Shown piece by piece: positions 1-5,232 of a stretch of 5,232 bases of DNA (positions are counted from its first letter, which is position 1; each line of letters opens with the position of its first letter). Under the pieces are notes generated by a model, which had not been told where the DNA came from, searched no databases, and saw nothing but the letters and a program-made list of their open reading frames with translations. Position numbers and translations under genes: made by a program. The stretch covers positions 1-5,232 of the forward strand of contig JACRDJ010000165.1 of assembly GCA_016218635.1 (NCBI GenBank). The letters run 5' to 3'. The stretch is from Candidatus Iainarchaeum sp. Lineage in GTDB: Archaea; Iainarchaeota; Iainarchaeia; Iainarchaeales; JAFGBZ01.

Positions 1-193
1 AAGCCCCCGCATTGCCCGCATCGTGGGCGGAACGAAAGTCAGCGTGAAAGGAAAAGAACTGGTGATTAGCAGTTCCAACAAAGAAGATGCCGGCCAGACC
101 GCCGCCAACATTGAAAACGCCACCCGCGTAAAAGGAAAAGACATCCGCGTATTCCAGGACGGCGTGTACATTACCGCCAAACCCGGAAAGTGA
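1..193 (+). CDS. rpl6: Large ribosomal subunit protein uL6 (L6), C-terminal part
   Basis: The gene enters from the left edge; its first whole codon starts at base 2 and it ends with TGA at 191-193, so 63 C-terminal residues are visible. The end of the second uL6 fold is recognisable: a strand-turn-strand (VSVKGKELVISS, residues 14-24 of the fragment), then the family signature DAGQTAANIENATRVKGKD (29-47) and the ending RVFQDGVYIT. The matching pattern in archaeal L6 is VGQTAANIE...RVFQDG. uL6 binds 23S rRNA near the sarcin-ricin loop and the factor-binding site of the 50S subunit. It is followed after 5 bases by the eL32 gene, the usual order in archaeal spc-type operons. The N-terminal two thirds lie outside the window. 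Identification is secure; whether the upstream part is intact cannot be seen. Confidence 0.96.
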   Translation, partial: SPRIARIVGGTKVSVKGKELVISSSNKEDAGQTAANIENATRVKGKDIRVFQDGVYITAKPGK

Positions 194-194
194 T
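189..194 (+). promoter_or_regulatory. Ribosome binding site of rpl32e, overlapping the rpl6 stop
   Basis: AGTGAT lies four bases before the ATG at 199 and matches GGTGAT, the 3' part of the sequence complementary to the archaeal 16S rRNA end. The TGA stop of rpl6 is inside it. It favours the ATG at 199 over the in-frame GTG at 190, which would sit inside this site and have no good site of its own. Confidence 0.6.
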
Positions 195-198
195 ATTC

Positions 199-726
199 AT
201 GAACGAAAAAAAAACAGTTTCAGCACCCAAACCCATTCCGAAAGCAAAAACCGGAACCGCACCAAAACAGGCAACGGCAACCAAGACCCCTGCTGTCCAC
301 AGCGCACCCCAGGCCACTAAACCCTCCAAACCAGCCGCCTACCGGCGCATGAAAAAAAGCCCGCAGGCCATTGCATTATCCAACCAGATTAAGGACAAGA
401 GCAAACCCGTTTTCCGCGGACGCTTCGGAAAAAAGCACTCCCGCAAGGTAAAAAGCGCGAAATGGGACAAATGGCGCGTTCCCCGCGGCATTGATGTGGT
501 CAAAAACCAGGAAAGCGGGGCATTCCCGCGGCCCGGATACCGCACGCCCAAATCCCTGCGGTTCCTGCATCCCAGCGGATACCCCGAAATCGTCGTGTAC
601 ACGGAAAAAGAACTGGAAGGAAAAAAAGACGTCGCCGTCCGGATTGCCGGAACCGTCGGAAAACGCAAACGAAAAGCCATCGTGGAAAAGGCATTAGCCC
701 TCAATCTCATGGTACTCAACAGGTGA
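199..726 (+). CDS. rpl32e: Large ribosomal subunit protein eL32 (L32e) with N-terminal low-complexity tail
   Basis: A 175-residue protein of the archaeal/eukaryotic eL32 family, a 50S component that binds 23S rRNA and is absent from bacteria. The conserved domain covers about residues 68-175: FRGRFGKKHSRK, WRVPRGIDV (92-100), RPGYRTPKSLRFLHPSGYPE (111-130), VAVRIAGTVGKRKRKAIVEKA (145-165) and the terminal LNLMVLN. The first 49 residues are a low-complexity tail rich in Lys, Pro, Ala and Thr with hardly any hydrophobic residues, probably disordered. I chose ATG 199 because a Shine-Dalgarno match lies just before it; an in-frame GTG at 190 would add three residues. A later ATG at 349 has no clear binding site. 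The stop TGA (724-726) is part of the binding site for the next gene. Family assignment is firm; the role of the tail is unknown. Confidence 0.95.
   Translation: MNEKKTVSAPKPIPKAKTGTAPKQATATKTPAVHSAPQATKPSKPAAYRRMKKSPQAIALSNQIKDKSKPVFRGRFGKKHSRKVKSAKWDKWRVPRGIDVVKNQESGAFPRPGYRTPKSLRFLHPSGYPEIVVYTEKELEGKKDVAVRIAGTVGKRKRKAIVEKALALNLMVLNR
721..726 (+). promoter_or_regulatory. Ribosome binding site of rpl19e, containing the rpl32e stop
   Basis: AGGTGA is a strong match to the archaeal anti-Shine-Dalgarno complement and includes the TGA stop of rpl32e (724-726). It is five bases before GTG 732, a good spacing, and overlaps the other candidate start GTG 723, which it therefore cannot serve. It decides the start of rpl19e. 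Confidence 0.65.
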
Positions 727-731
727 AAAAC

Positions 732-1175
732 GTGAACCTCAAACGCATCCGAGAAACTGCCGCCAAACTGATGAACACCGGCAGCAAAAACATATGGGTA
801 GACCCCGTTCACGCGCTCGCGGCCCGCAAGGCCATGACCCGCGAAGACATCAAAACACTCATTGCTGAAAAGAAAATCCGCAAACGCAGGGAAAACGCGC
901 AAAGCCGCGGAAGAGCCCGCGTTCTGGCAGCCAAGAAAAAGAAGGGCCGAAAAAGCGGAATGGGCAAGCGCTCCGGAACCCAGAAAACCCGTATGCAGAA
1001 AAAAACGCACTGGATGAAGACCGTGCGCGCCCAGCGCAAGTTCCTGCGCGAACTCAAAAAACAGAACAAGAAATTCAGCGAACCCTACCGCCATATCTAC
1101 AACAAAATCAAAGGCGGATTTTTCAAGGGAAAAAAATACATTGAAGCAATGGTTGCCCAGGAGGGAGCAAAATGA
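732..1175 (+). CDS. rpl19e: Large ribosomal subunit protein eL19 (L19e)
   Basis: A 147-residue, very basic protein of the eL19 family, found in archaea and eukaryotes, which has a globular N-terminus and a long helix that threads through 23S rRNA. Visible hallmarks are IWVDP (residues 21-25), AMTREDIKTLI (34-44), SRGRAR (58-63), the Gly/Arg/Lys linker around GRKSGMGKRSG (72-82), then the long helix beginning near W94 with RAQRKFLREL, and the closing YRHIYNKIKGGFFKGKKYI. The start is read as GTG 732 (protein begins MNLKRIRETAAKL) because AGGTGA lies five bases upstream and family members have only a few residues before the first helix. GTG 723, overlapping the previous stop, would give 150 residues and cannot be excluded. 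The end overlaps the uL18 start as ATGA. Identity is firm, the start moderately so. Confidence 0.95.
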   Translation: MNLKRIRETAAKLMNTGSKNIWVDPVHALAARKAMTREDIKTLIAEKKIRKRRENAQSRGRARVLAAKKKKGRKSGMGKRSGTQKTRMQKKTHWMKTVRAQRKFLRELKKQNKKFSEPYRHIYNKIKGGFFKGKKYIEAMVAQEGAK

Positions 1176-1690
1176 GCCATACCTCCACGTATGAAACCCC
1201 GTTCAAACGGCGCCGGGAACAGAAAACCAACTACGTTAAACGCATGGCATTCGTCAAGAATTCCCAGCCGCGTCTGGTGGTCCGCAAAAGCAACCAGCAT
1301 TTCGTGGCCGAAATCATGGAATACCGGCCGTCCGGAGACCAAGTCAAGGCATTTGCCCACTCCCAGGAACTCAAAAAACTGGGATGGAACAAGCCCACCG
1401 GCAACCTGCCGGCCGCATACCTGACCGGATACCTCTGCGCCAAAAAAGCCATGGCACATCACTGCACCCAGGCCATCCTCGACATCGGCCTCGTTACGCC
1501 CGTTCACGGAACCCGCGTATTCGCCGCCCTCAAAGGGGCCCTGGATGCCGGAATGCAGATTCCGGCCGACCCGGAAGTTTTCCCTCCCCAAAACCGCCTG
1601 CAGGGAGCCCACATCAGCCCCCAAATGCCGGCCCTCTTCGAGCAAACCATTCAGGCCATTAACCAACAAAAGCACGCGGTGAAAAAATGA
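1172..1690 (+). CDS. rpl18: Large ribosomal subunit protein uL18 (L18), archaeal type
   Basis: A 172-residue uL18, the 50S protein that binds 5S rRNA and helps form the central protuberance. The archaeal form is longer than the bacterial one. Recognisable parts are the basic N-terminus FKRRREQKTNYVKRM (11-25), the strand PRLVVRKSNQHFVAEIMEY (33-51), the AAYLTGYLCAKKA helix (81-93), and the highly conserved core LDIGLVTPVHGTRVFAALKG (103-122) followed by ALDAGMQIP and NRLQGAHI (141-148). The start ATG (1172) overlaps the eL19 stop in ATGA, and GGAGG at 1160-1164 is seven bases upstream. The end overlaps uS5 in the same way. The two 4-base overlaps suggest translational coupling. Length and motifs are normal for the family; no break is seen. 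Confidence 0.96.
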   Translation: MSHTSTYETPFKRRREQKTNYVKRMAFVKNSQPRLVVRKSNQHFVAEIMEYRPSGDQVKAFAHSQELKKLGWNKPTGNLPAAYLTGYLCAKKAMAHHCTQAILDIGLVTPVHGTRVFAALKGALDAGMQIPADPEVFPPQNRLQGAHISPQMPALFEQTIQAINQQKHAVKK

Positions 1691-2382
1691 GAAAAGACAC
1701 CCGAAAAGAACGCAGAAGCCAGGCCAACGAAGAAGAAGAAAAAAGAAAGGCCGTGGAAGCATGGGTTCCCAAGACCGAACTGGGAAAGAAAGTCAAGAAC
1801 GGGGAAATCAAATCCATGGATGAAATATTTGACAAAGGATACAAAATCCTCGAACCCCAGATTGTGGACGCACTCCTTCCAAGCATGCAGGAAAAGCTGG
1901 TGGATTTCATCAAAACCGCCAAGGTCCGCCGCGCCGGACGCATGTTTGCATTCCGGGCCTCCGTACTCGTGGGAGACGGAAAGAGTTACATTGGAATCGG
2001 TACCGCCAAGGACAAGGAACGCTGGCCCGGCATCCGGAAAGCCACGAGCCGCGCCAAACTGGCCCTCCGTCGCGTGCGCAAGGGAACCGGGGCATGGGAA
2101 TCCAGTTCGGACACCGGGGCCTCCGTGCCGTTTAAGGTCCGCGGACGCTCTTCCTCGGTTACCGTGGAACTCCTGCCCGCCCCGGAAGGAACCGGGCTCG
2201 TGGTCGGAGACAAAATAAAAGACGTCATGCGCTTTGTGGGAATCCGGGACGTGTGGAGCAAAACCTACGGAAACACCCGCTCCACGCTGGACTTCATTCA
2301 GGCCGCCATTCACGCACTGACCCAGACGGCCAGCGTAAAAGTGAATGCGGACGTAACCAAAAAAATCCGGAGGGAACACTGA
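1687..2382 (+). CDS. rps5: Small ribosomal subunit protein uS5 (S5), archaeal type
   Basis: A 231-residue uS5, the 30S protein at the mRNA entry channel that takes part in helicase activity and decoding fidelity. The order of parts is archaeal: a charged N-terminus, WVPKTELGKKVKNGEIKSMDEI (26-47), EPQIVDALLP (56-65), the dsRNA-binding-like S5 N-domain at about 67-130 with VLVGDGKSYIGIGTAKDKE (93-111), and the C-domain at about 146-213 with VPFKVRGR, LLPAPEGTGLVVGD (162-175) and VGIRDVWSKTYGNTRSTLDF (184-203). Two places look unusual: the segment GAWESSSDTGASVPF has no Cys where many archaeal proteins have a Cys-containing GSWEC-type stretch, and PAPEG has Glu where archaea usually have Arg. 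GGTGA (1678-1682) is four bases before the start. Function assignment is secure. Confidence 0.96.
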   Translation: MRKDTRKERRSQANEEEEKRKAVEAWVPKTELGKKVKNGEIKSMDEIFDKGYKILEPQIVDALLPSMQEKLVDFIKTAKVRRAGRMFAFRASVLVGDGKSYIGIGTAKDKERWPGIRKATSRAKLALRRVRKGTGAWESSSDTGASVPFKVRGRSSSVTVELLPAPEGTGLVVGDKIKDVMRFVGIRDVWSKTYGNTRSTLDFIQAAIHALTQTASVKVNADVTKKIRREH

Positions 2383-2843
2383 TGTTGGCTGCCATCCGCA
2401 TCCGCGGACAACTTGACCTCTCCCCCCCCAACCGGCATACGCTGGAACTCATGGGGCTGCACAAGAAAAACCACCTGGTCCTGCTCCATGAAACCAAGGA
2501 ACAAAAAAACATGCTCCGGAGCGTGAATGCATTCATTGCATACGGGAACATCGACGAGACCACTCTGACCGCATTGCTGGAAAAACGCGGGCGTCTCACC
2601 GGCAACCGGCACCTGAATGCGGAGTTTCTGAAAGCCTCCAAACTGAACGGATTCCCGGAATTATCCCAGGCCATCCTGAACGGAAAAACCACGCTCCAGA
2701 AAATGGGAATCAAGAAAGTGTTCCGCCTCAATTCCCCCCGCAAGGGATTCGAACGCGGGGGCATCCGCAAATCATTCAAGGAAGGCGGAGTGCTCGGGAA
2801 CCGCGGAACCAAAATCAATGAACTCATTGCCAAAATGATGTGA
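2382..2843 (+). CDS. rpl30: Large ribosomal subunit protein uL30 (L30), archaeal type
   Basis: A 153-residue uL30 of the long archaeal type (bacterial L30 is about 60 residues), a 50S protein contacting 23S rRNA. Seen are LAAIRIRGQ (2-10), the helix HTLELMGLHKKNHLVLL (18-34), the segment around NMLRSVNAFIAYGNID, the archaeal extension LLEKRGRLTG, and the C-terminal VFRLNSPRKGFERGGIRKSFKEGGVLGNRG followed by INELIAKMM, here written in parts: FRLNSPRKGFE, FKEGGVLGNRG, INELI. The ATG shares one base with the uS5 stop (TGATG, 2380-2384), and GGAGGGA (2369-2375) is six bases upstream. The reading frame stays open upstream to 2253, but that part lies inside uS5 and resembles nothing in the family, so the start at 2382 is firm. 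Confidence 0.96.
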   Translation: MLAAIRIRGQLDLSPPNRHTLELMGLHKKNHLVLLHETKEQKNMLRSVNAFIAYGNIDETTLTALLEKRGRLTGNRHLNAEFLKASKLNGFPELSQAILNGKTTLQKMGIKKVFRLNSPRKGFERGGIRKSFKEGGVLGNRGTKINELIAKMM

Positions 2844-2847
2844 AGGA
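2843..2847 (+). promoter_or_regulatory. Ribosome binding site of rpl15
   Basis: AAGGA seven bases before ATG 2855, directly after (and sharing one base with) the rpl30 TGA stop. The overlapping GTGA at 2840-2843 is a second, weaker partial match. It supports ATG 2855 rather than the in-frame GTG at 2840, which would add MKEKP before the family-typical N-terminus. Confidence 0.45.
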
Positions 2848-2854
2848 AAAACCT

Positions 2855-3307
2855 ATGTTGCGAAAGAGAAAGAAAAAAGAAAAACTGCGCGGACAACGCA
2901 CGCACGGAAAAGGGGACACCAAGAACAGGCGCGGGGCCGGAAGCCGCGGAGGACGCGGACGCGCCGGATCGCACAAACACAAATTCTCCCTTTACTGGAA
3001 GGATTTCGTGAAAGGGCACAAAATCCGCCTCAAGCCCAAATCCAGCGAAAAAACAATCAGCCTCGAACAATTGCAGGAAATCCTGCCCCGATTGCTGGCC
3101 CAGAAAAAAGCCGTGCAGCAGGGAAGCCGGGTTCTTTTGGACGGACACCAGCTGGAGTTCACCAAGGTCCTCTCCACGGGAACCGTTCAGGTCCCCCTTC
3201 AGCTCACCAACATCCGGGTCACACCCAAGGCCAAAGAAAAGATAAAGGCCGCCGGAGGAAGCGTGGGGGAAACAATCGAACCGGACGCGGAGGAAGAAAC
3301 GAAATGA
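2855..3307 (+). CDS. rpl15: Large ribosomal subunit protein uL15 (L15), archaeal type
   Basis: A 150-residue uL15, an early-assembly 50S protein whose long basic tail reaches into 23S rRNA. The tail is clear: LRKRKKKEKLRGQRTHGKG (2-20) followed by the glycine/arginine stretch RRGAGSRGGRGRAGSHKHKF (25-44). The globular part has ISLEQLQEILPRLL (68-81), VLLDGHQLEFTKVLSTG (93-109) as the conserved 'hyDxxxxGyxKVLgkG'-like strand, and VTPKAKEKIKAAGGSV (122-137), matching the family ending in which residues coalesce as 'S..A...I...GG'. The acidic C-terminus EPDAEEETK is extra. I chose ATG 2855 because archaeal L15 begins almost directly with the basic tail; GTG 2840 would add five residues. The end overlaps secY as ATGA. 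Firm identification. Confidence 0.95.
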   Translation: MLRKRKKKEKLRGQRTHGKGDTKNRRGAGSRGGRGRAGSHKHKFSLYWKDFVKGHKIRLKPKSSEKTISLEQLQEILPRLLAQKKAVQQGSRVLLDGHQLEFTKVLSTGTVQVPLQLTNIRVTPKAKEKIKAAGGSVGETIEPDAEEETK

Positions 3308-4734
3308 GTTTTCTGGATGCCTTTGAACCCGTGTACCGGCTGATGCCTTCCGTGAAGGCACCCGCCCAGACGGTTGGGTTGCAGCAGCGCCTGCTCATCA
3401 CCCTGGGAGTACTGATATTGTTCTATGTGATGGGTACGATTCCCGTCATTGGTCTCAGTGCGGCCAGCGCCGGAGCCCTGCAGCAGCTGCAGGTGGTCTT
3501 GGCCAGCGAAATGGGAACCATCATTTCCGCCGGAATCGGACCCATCGTGCTGGCCTCCATCATTCTTCAGTTGCTGGTGGGAGGCGGACTCATTCCCATT
3601 GATCTCACCAACCCTTCCGAACGCCTGCGGTTCATGTCATTCCAGAAACTGTTCGCCATCGCACTCTGCTTCTTTGAAGCCGCCGCCTACGCCCAAATCG
3701 GGTTCCTCAAGCCCGCGGAAGGAATGCTGCTGGCCGTCATTGCCCAGGTGGCATTGGGTTCCATTCTGCTCCTCTACCTCGATGAAGTCACCTCCAAATG
3801 GGGCATCGGATCCGGCATCAGCCTATTCATTGCCGCCGGAGTGGCCCAGAATGTTTTATGGATTGCGTTCAACCCCTTTGCGGCCGGAAAACAGTTCGCC
3901 GGATTCGGAGGACAGGGCCTGATTTTTTTGTTCTTCCAAAACCTCGGCAGCAACATCCTCACCACCCTCAACATTTATCTGCTTCCCATTCTGTTCACCA
4001 TCGTGGTGTTTTTCGTGGCCGTGTTTGCAGAAGGCATTCATGCCAACATCCCGGTGGCCACGGCCCGCAAGGGAATCGGAGGCCGCTACCCCGTCAAATT
4101 TCTCTATGTTTCCAACATTCCCGTCATCCTGGCCTCCGCTCTTTTTGCCAACGTGGTACTGTGGGCTTCGCTGACCAAGAGCATTCCCTTCCTGGGAGTG
4201 GCGCTTCAGAAGCTGGGTGAAGTCGTCCGCCCGCCCTACACATTCCGTGAAGATCTTCTCACCAACCTCATCACTGTGCCCTTTCCGGAATTCCTCAAAC
4301 AGACCGGGGCCGACCTGGTCCAAAGCATCACCCAGTTCAGCGGAGTCGGATTCGGGGGAACCATCCTGCACGCCATCCTCTTCATTCTCATCCTGGTCGC
4401 CATCTGCATCGTGTTCGGAAAATTCTGGGTGGAAATGGCCGGACAGGGACCTTCCGCTGTGGCCGGACAGCTGCAGAAATCCGGCATGCATATTCCCGGA
4501 TATCGCAGCGATCCCCGCGTCATCCAGAAAGTCCTGGAACGATACATTCCGCCCGTGGCCATTCTGGGCTCCATTTTTGTCGGACTCCTGGCCGGGTTTG
4601 CGGACCTCACGGGCGCGATCGGGTCCGGAACCGGAATCCTGCTCACCGTCGGAATCGTATACCGCATTTACGAGGAACTGGTCAAGGCCCAGTTCGTGCA
4701 GGCCAACCCCATCCTCGGAAAACTCCTCGGGTGA
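3304..4734 (+). CDS. secY: Protein translocase channel subunit SecY (Sec61 alpha)
   Basis: A 476-residue SecY, the pore of the Sec translocon that exports proteins and inserts membrane proteins. About ten membrane segments can be placed: 29-47, 75-92 (TM2b), 114-135, 141-159, 169-187, 221-243, 267-288, 355-377, 412-432 and 436-456. The segment at 55-72 fits the plug helix before TM2b. Signature stretches are GIGPIVLASIILQLLVGGG (77-95), DEVTSKWGIGSGISLFIAAG (160-179), the cytosolic TM6/7 loop ARKGIGGRYPVKF (254-266) that contacts the ribosome, and the loop before TM9, GQGPSAVAGQL to IPGYR (380-401). The family usually has about 430-490 residues, so this is full length. GGAGGA (3289-3294) lies nine bases before the ATG, which overlaps the uL15 stop. 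It closes the tightly packed block; a 54-base gap follows. SecE and Sec61 beta are not in the window. Confidence 0.97.
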   Translation: MSFLDAFEPVYRLMPSVKAPAQTVGLQQRLLITLGVLILFYVMGTIPVIGLSAASAGALQQLQVVLASEMGTIISAGIGPIVLASIILQLLVGGGLIPIDLTNPSERLRFMSFQKLFAIALCFFEAAAYAQIGFLKPAEGMLLAVIAQVALGSILLLYLDEVTSKWGIGSGISLFIAAGVAQNVLWIAFNPFAAGKQFAGFGGQGLIFLFFQNLGSNILTTLNIYLLPILFTIVVFFVAVFAEGIHANIPVATARKGIGGRYPVKFLYVSNIPVILASALFANVVLWASLTKSIPFLGVALQKLGEVVRPPYTFREDLLTNLITVPFPEFLKQTGADLVQSITQFSGVGFGGTILHAILFILILVAICIVFGKFWVEMAGQGPSAVAGQLQKSGMHIPGYRSDPRVIQKVLERYIPPVAILGSIFVGLLAGFADLTGAIGSGTGILLTVGIVYRIYEELVKAQFVQANPILGKLLG

Positions 4735-4736
4735 AA

Positions 4737-4772
4737 ATGATTGTATTTAAATATCCACCGCACGAAAAATAG
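4737..4772 (+). other. Possible 11-codon leader reading frame after secY
   Basis: ATG at 4737, two bases after the secY stop, opens a frame encoding MIVFKYPPHEK and ends at TAG 4770-4772. The GGGTGA at 4729-4734 that contains the secY stop lies just before, but is closer than a normal ribosome binding site. It overlaps the TATA-like sequence. It may be chance; a leader peptide or a degraded remnant are alternatives. No family is recognised. Confidence 0.12.
4744..4754 (+). promoter_or_regulatory. TATA-box-like sequence, possible internal promoter for the DUF106 gene
   Basis: TATTTAAATAT stands in the only AT-rich gap of the window, 34 bases before the next gene's ATG at 4789. Archaeal TATA boxes centre about 26-27 bases before the transcription start, which would place initiation near 4776 and give a short leader of about 13 bases. 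The purine-rich BRE normally found just upstream is not convincing (bases before it read ATGATTG). A promoter here is plausible but unproven; readthrough from secY is equally possible since no terminator-like T-run follows secY. Confidence 0.4.
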
Positions 4773-4788
4773 TAATCTAGGGAAAAAA

Positions 4789-5232
4789 ATGGTATTCATT
4801 AACCCAGCAACCGATATTCTGGCCATCTCCTTGGCAGTTTCCGTGTTATCCCAGGCCATCCGGCGCAAATTTTCCCCGCCGGCCCGGCTCAAGGCCCAGC
4901 AGGCCAAAATCAAGGAAAGCCAGCAGAAGGTCTCGGAACTGGCCAAAAAAAATGATCCCGCATCCCAGAAGAAAAAAGAGGAAGCCGAACAGGAAATGCT
5001 TTCCCTTACCAGTGAAATGATGGGCATGTCCACCAAGACCATGGGCATTTCCATGATCGTGCTCCTGCCCGCATTCTGGTTCATGCAGGCCACTTACAAA
5101 GGGGCAACCATCCCGCTGCCCGTACAGCTCCCCTGGCTGGGAGAAAACTGGAGCATGGTACTCCTGCAGAATACCAACTGGCTGGGCTGGTACGTGCTCA
5201 CCGGACTCGTGTTCAGCCTGCTCCTCAACGCC
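4789..5232 (+). CDS. DUF106 membrane protein (EMC3/TMCO1-like, Oxa1 superfamily), N-terminal part
   Basis: The first 148 codons are in the window and the frame is still open at its right edge. The layout is that of archaeal DUF106 proteins, which belong with YidC, Get1, EMC3 and TMCO1 and are thought to aid membrane-protein insertion. There is a membrane segment at about 6-24 (ATDILAISLAVSVLSQAI), then a cytosolic, highly charged coiled coil at about 33-78 (LKAQQAKIKESQQKVSELA to EAEQEMLSLTSEMM), a second segment at 85-103 (MGISMIVLLPAFWFMQATY), an external loop with PLPVQLPWLG, and a third segment from W131 (WLGWYVLTGLVFSLLLNA). ATG 4789 is preceded by a weak AGGGA (4779-4783). Position after secY agrees with the family's usual neighbourhood, but the adenylate kinase gene often found between them is absent. 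The family call is strong; the biochemical role is inferred from relatives. Confidence 0.88.
   Translation, partial: MVFINPATDILAISLAVSVLSQAIRRKFSPPARLKAQQAKIKESQQKVSELAKKNDPASQKKKEEAEQEMLSLTSEMMGMSTKTMGISMIVLLPAFWFMQATYKGATIPLPVQLPWLGENWSMVLLQNTNWLGWYVLTGLVFSLLLNA

Noticed and set aside
723..731. GTG 723 as the eL19 start
   Set aside because: It overlaps the AGGTGA site that is ideally placed for GTG 732. It would add only MKN, so it remains a minor alternative.
339..1094. A 251-codon open frame on the minus strand opposite eL32 and eL19
   Set aside because: It covers conserved ribosomal genes and has no family resemblance; it arises from the same codon bias.
1651..2379. A 242-codon open frame on the minus strand opposite uS5
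   Set aside because: Antisense shadow of a conserved gene with no supporting motif or binding site.
2253..2381. Upstream extension of the uL30 frame into uS5
   Set aside because: The added residues do not resemble the family, while the ATG at 2382 has a proper binding site and gives the exact archaeal uL30 N-terminus.
2294..3361. A 355-codon open frame on the minus strand across uS5, uL30, uL15 and the start of secY
   Set aside because: It lies opposite four well-conserved genes, shows no recognisable domain, and is made of Phe/Ser/Arg/Leu-rich sequence typical of antisense reading. The sense genes rarely use TTA, CTA or TCA, which removes stops on the other strand.
3478..3492. CTGCAGCAGCTGCAG, an inverted-repeat-like sequence early in secY
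   Set aside because: It simply encodes Leu-Gln-Gln-Leu-Gln in the plug region with common codons; no sign of a regulatory role or mobile-element end.
4735..4788. A transcription terminator after secY
   Set aside because: No T-run of the kind used by archaeal RNA polymerase and no stable hairpin is visible; the longest T-run is three bases.
4668..5093. A 141-codon minus-strand frame opposite the DUF106 gene
   Set aside because: The plus strand has a clear DUF106 protein with membrane segments and coiled coil at this place; the minus frame shows nothing recognisable.

Overview
The window is a stretch of archaeal chromosome carrying the second half of the S10/spc-type ribosomal protein operon and its protein-export end. 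All genes are on the + strand: uL6 (3' end only), eL32, eL19, uL18, uS5, uL30, uL15, SecY, and the first 148 codons of a DUF106 membrane protein of the Oxa1/YidC/EMC3 superfamily. eL32 and eL19 do not exist in bacteria. Together with the archaeal forms of uL18, uS5, uL30 and SecY, they show that the source is an archaeon. Base composition looks moderately GC-rich, with CGC favoured for Arg and GGA common for Gly. The exact lineage cannot be fixed from this piece. The divergent uS5, the absence of adk behind secY and the very compact packing would suit a DPANN lineage such as Diapherotrites or Micrarchaeota, but this is a guess.

Layout: bases 1-193 hold the uL6 C-terminus. From 199 to 4734 seven complete genes follow with almost no spacing. 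Four junctions overlap (ATGA at 1172, 1687 and 3304; TGATG at 2380) and the other three have gaps of 5, 5 and 11 bases. All eight visible stop codons are TGA, and at several junctions the TGA forms part of the Shine-Dalgarno sequence (GTGA/GGTGA) of the next gene. The only real intergenic region is 4735-4788 (54 bases, AT-rich). It contains a TATA-box-like sequence and an 11-codon reading frame, and lies just before the DUF106 gene at 4789, which runs off the end of the window.

Function: the ribosomal proteins are made together from one polycistronic message, probably with translational coupling. SecY forms the membrane channel that ribosomes dock onto, and the DUF106 protein is a likely membrane insertase or chaperone, so the block links ribosome production to membrane-protein insertion. 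In many euryarchaea (for example Methanocaldococcus jannaschii MJ0478-MJ0479-MJ0480) an adenylate kinase gene lies between secY and the DUF106 gene; here it is missing.

I found no mobile element, CRISPR array, RNA gene or novel defence-like system. This is a conserved housekeeping region, and the observations in Part 2 are modest.
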